Source: JBQCHF01 sp051954955 (GTDB taxonomy: Bacteria; Actinomycetota; Actinomycetes; Motilibacterales; Motilibacteraceae). From it: a stretch of 38,532 bases of DNA. The notes beneath the pieces are model-generated. The model was not told the origin of the DNA, did no database searches, and saw only the letters and a list, made by a program, of their open reading frames with translations. The stretch covers positions 1 to 38,532 of the forward strand of contig JBQCHF010000038.1 in the NCBI GenBank assembly GCA_051954955.1, written 5' to 3'. Positions 38,438-38,532 of the stretch are shown piece by piece. The number at the start of each line of letters is the position of its first letter. Positions within the stretch are counted from its first letter, which is position 1. The position numbers and the translations under genes are program-made.

Positions 38438-38532
38438 CCACCACCACGCCCAGCGGCCAGGTCCCCTCGGGCGCGCGACGGACCGCGGCTCGCCCCCGGC
38501 CCGGGACCGGCTCGGGGCGGTCCCGGGACGGG
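38434..38532 (+). CDS. Start of the next operon gene, cut by the window end
   Basis: A GTG overlapping the preceding stop opens a frame to the end of the window (33 codons), with nearly all codons ending in G or C. It encodes a Thr/Pro/Arg-rich N-terminus (VTTTTPSGQVPSGARRTAAR). Only this part is visible and it does not identify a family. In related actinomycetes, SCO2322-type genes are followed by membrane and ATPase components of an ECF-type transporter; that is the expectation to test here. Confidence 0.6.
   Translation, partial: MTTTTPSGQVPSGARRTAARPRPGTGSGRSRDG

Overview
The window is a very high-GC actinobacterial chromosome segment. Coding frames are almost entirely G/C at third positions, GTG and TTG starts are common, and many genes overlap by GTGA or ATGA. 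Its backbone is the respiratory and housekeeping neighbourhood known from Mycobacterium and other actinomycetes: trpD, ctaE-qcrCAB, ctaF-ctaD-ctaC, adenosine kinase, an A-type Fe-S protein, glycerate kinase and a DUF3043 protein occur in an order close to M. tuberculosis Rv2192c-Rv2206. The genus cannot be named from the sequence alone. I see no rRNA, tRNA, CRISPR array, transposase or phage gene.

Layout. Positions 0.2-3.4 kb (minus): trpD, an atypical receiver protein, an RraB-like protein whose 5' end looks frameshifted, and the oxidase assembly gene ctaG. 3.6-7.7 kb (plus): ctaE, qcrC, qcrA, qcrB, ending at a strong hairpin. 7.8-13.5 kb (minus): a divergent PRPP synthetase, an L,D-transpeptidase lipoprotein, then ctaC-ctaD-ctaF. 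Together these give the bcc and aa3 complexes with an assembly factor. 13.7-15.1 kb (plus): a cysteine desulfurase overlapping a TusA-like sulfur carrier. 15.2-16.9 kb (minus): aat and adenosine kinase. 17.0-19.0 kb (plus): a small protein, a RibD/DHFR-like reductase and a lipoprotein. 19.1-20.7 kb (minus): an ErpA/IscA-type protein and glycerate kinase. 20.9-22.1 kb (plus): nadA.

The right half is more accessory. An esterase (minus) faces a rhomboid-like membrane protein, followed by the pair expected to make 10-methyl branched fatty acids: an SAM-dependent methyltransferase and an FAD-dependent reductase. Next come a secreted CHRD/EF-hand-like protein and a class F-like sortase, an M20 dipeptidase, and a complete actinobacterial PspA envelope-stress module (pspA, pspAA, htpX, pspAB). 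A DUF3043 membrane protein and an aldo/keto reductase follow.

The last 3 kb is the most interesting part. A cobalamin riboswitch with a terminator-like hairpin precedes a secreted helical-repeat protein resembling the barrel of intrinsic factor/transcobalamin. That protein ends in an LPXTG wall-sorting signal. It is followed by an SCO2322-like surface protein and the start of a further overlapping gene cut by the window end. I read this as a B12-repressed surface capture system for cobalamin, probably feeding an importer encoded just outside the window.

Non-coding structure is also notable. A nested palindromic element built from GTGATCATGCAAT units sits at two convergent gene junctions. A second dispersed 20-25 nt motif occurs six times in gaps. 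Large perfect palindromes and short tandem repeats are also present, and five genes start 6-7 nt after a TANNNT box, as expected for leaderless transcripts.
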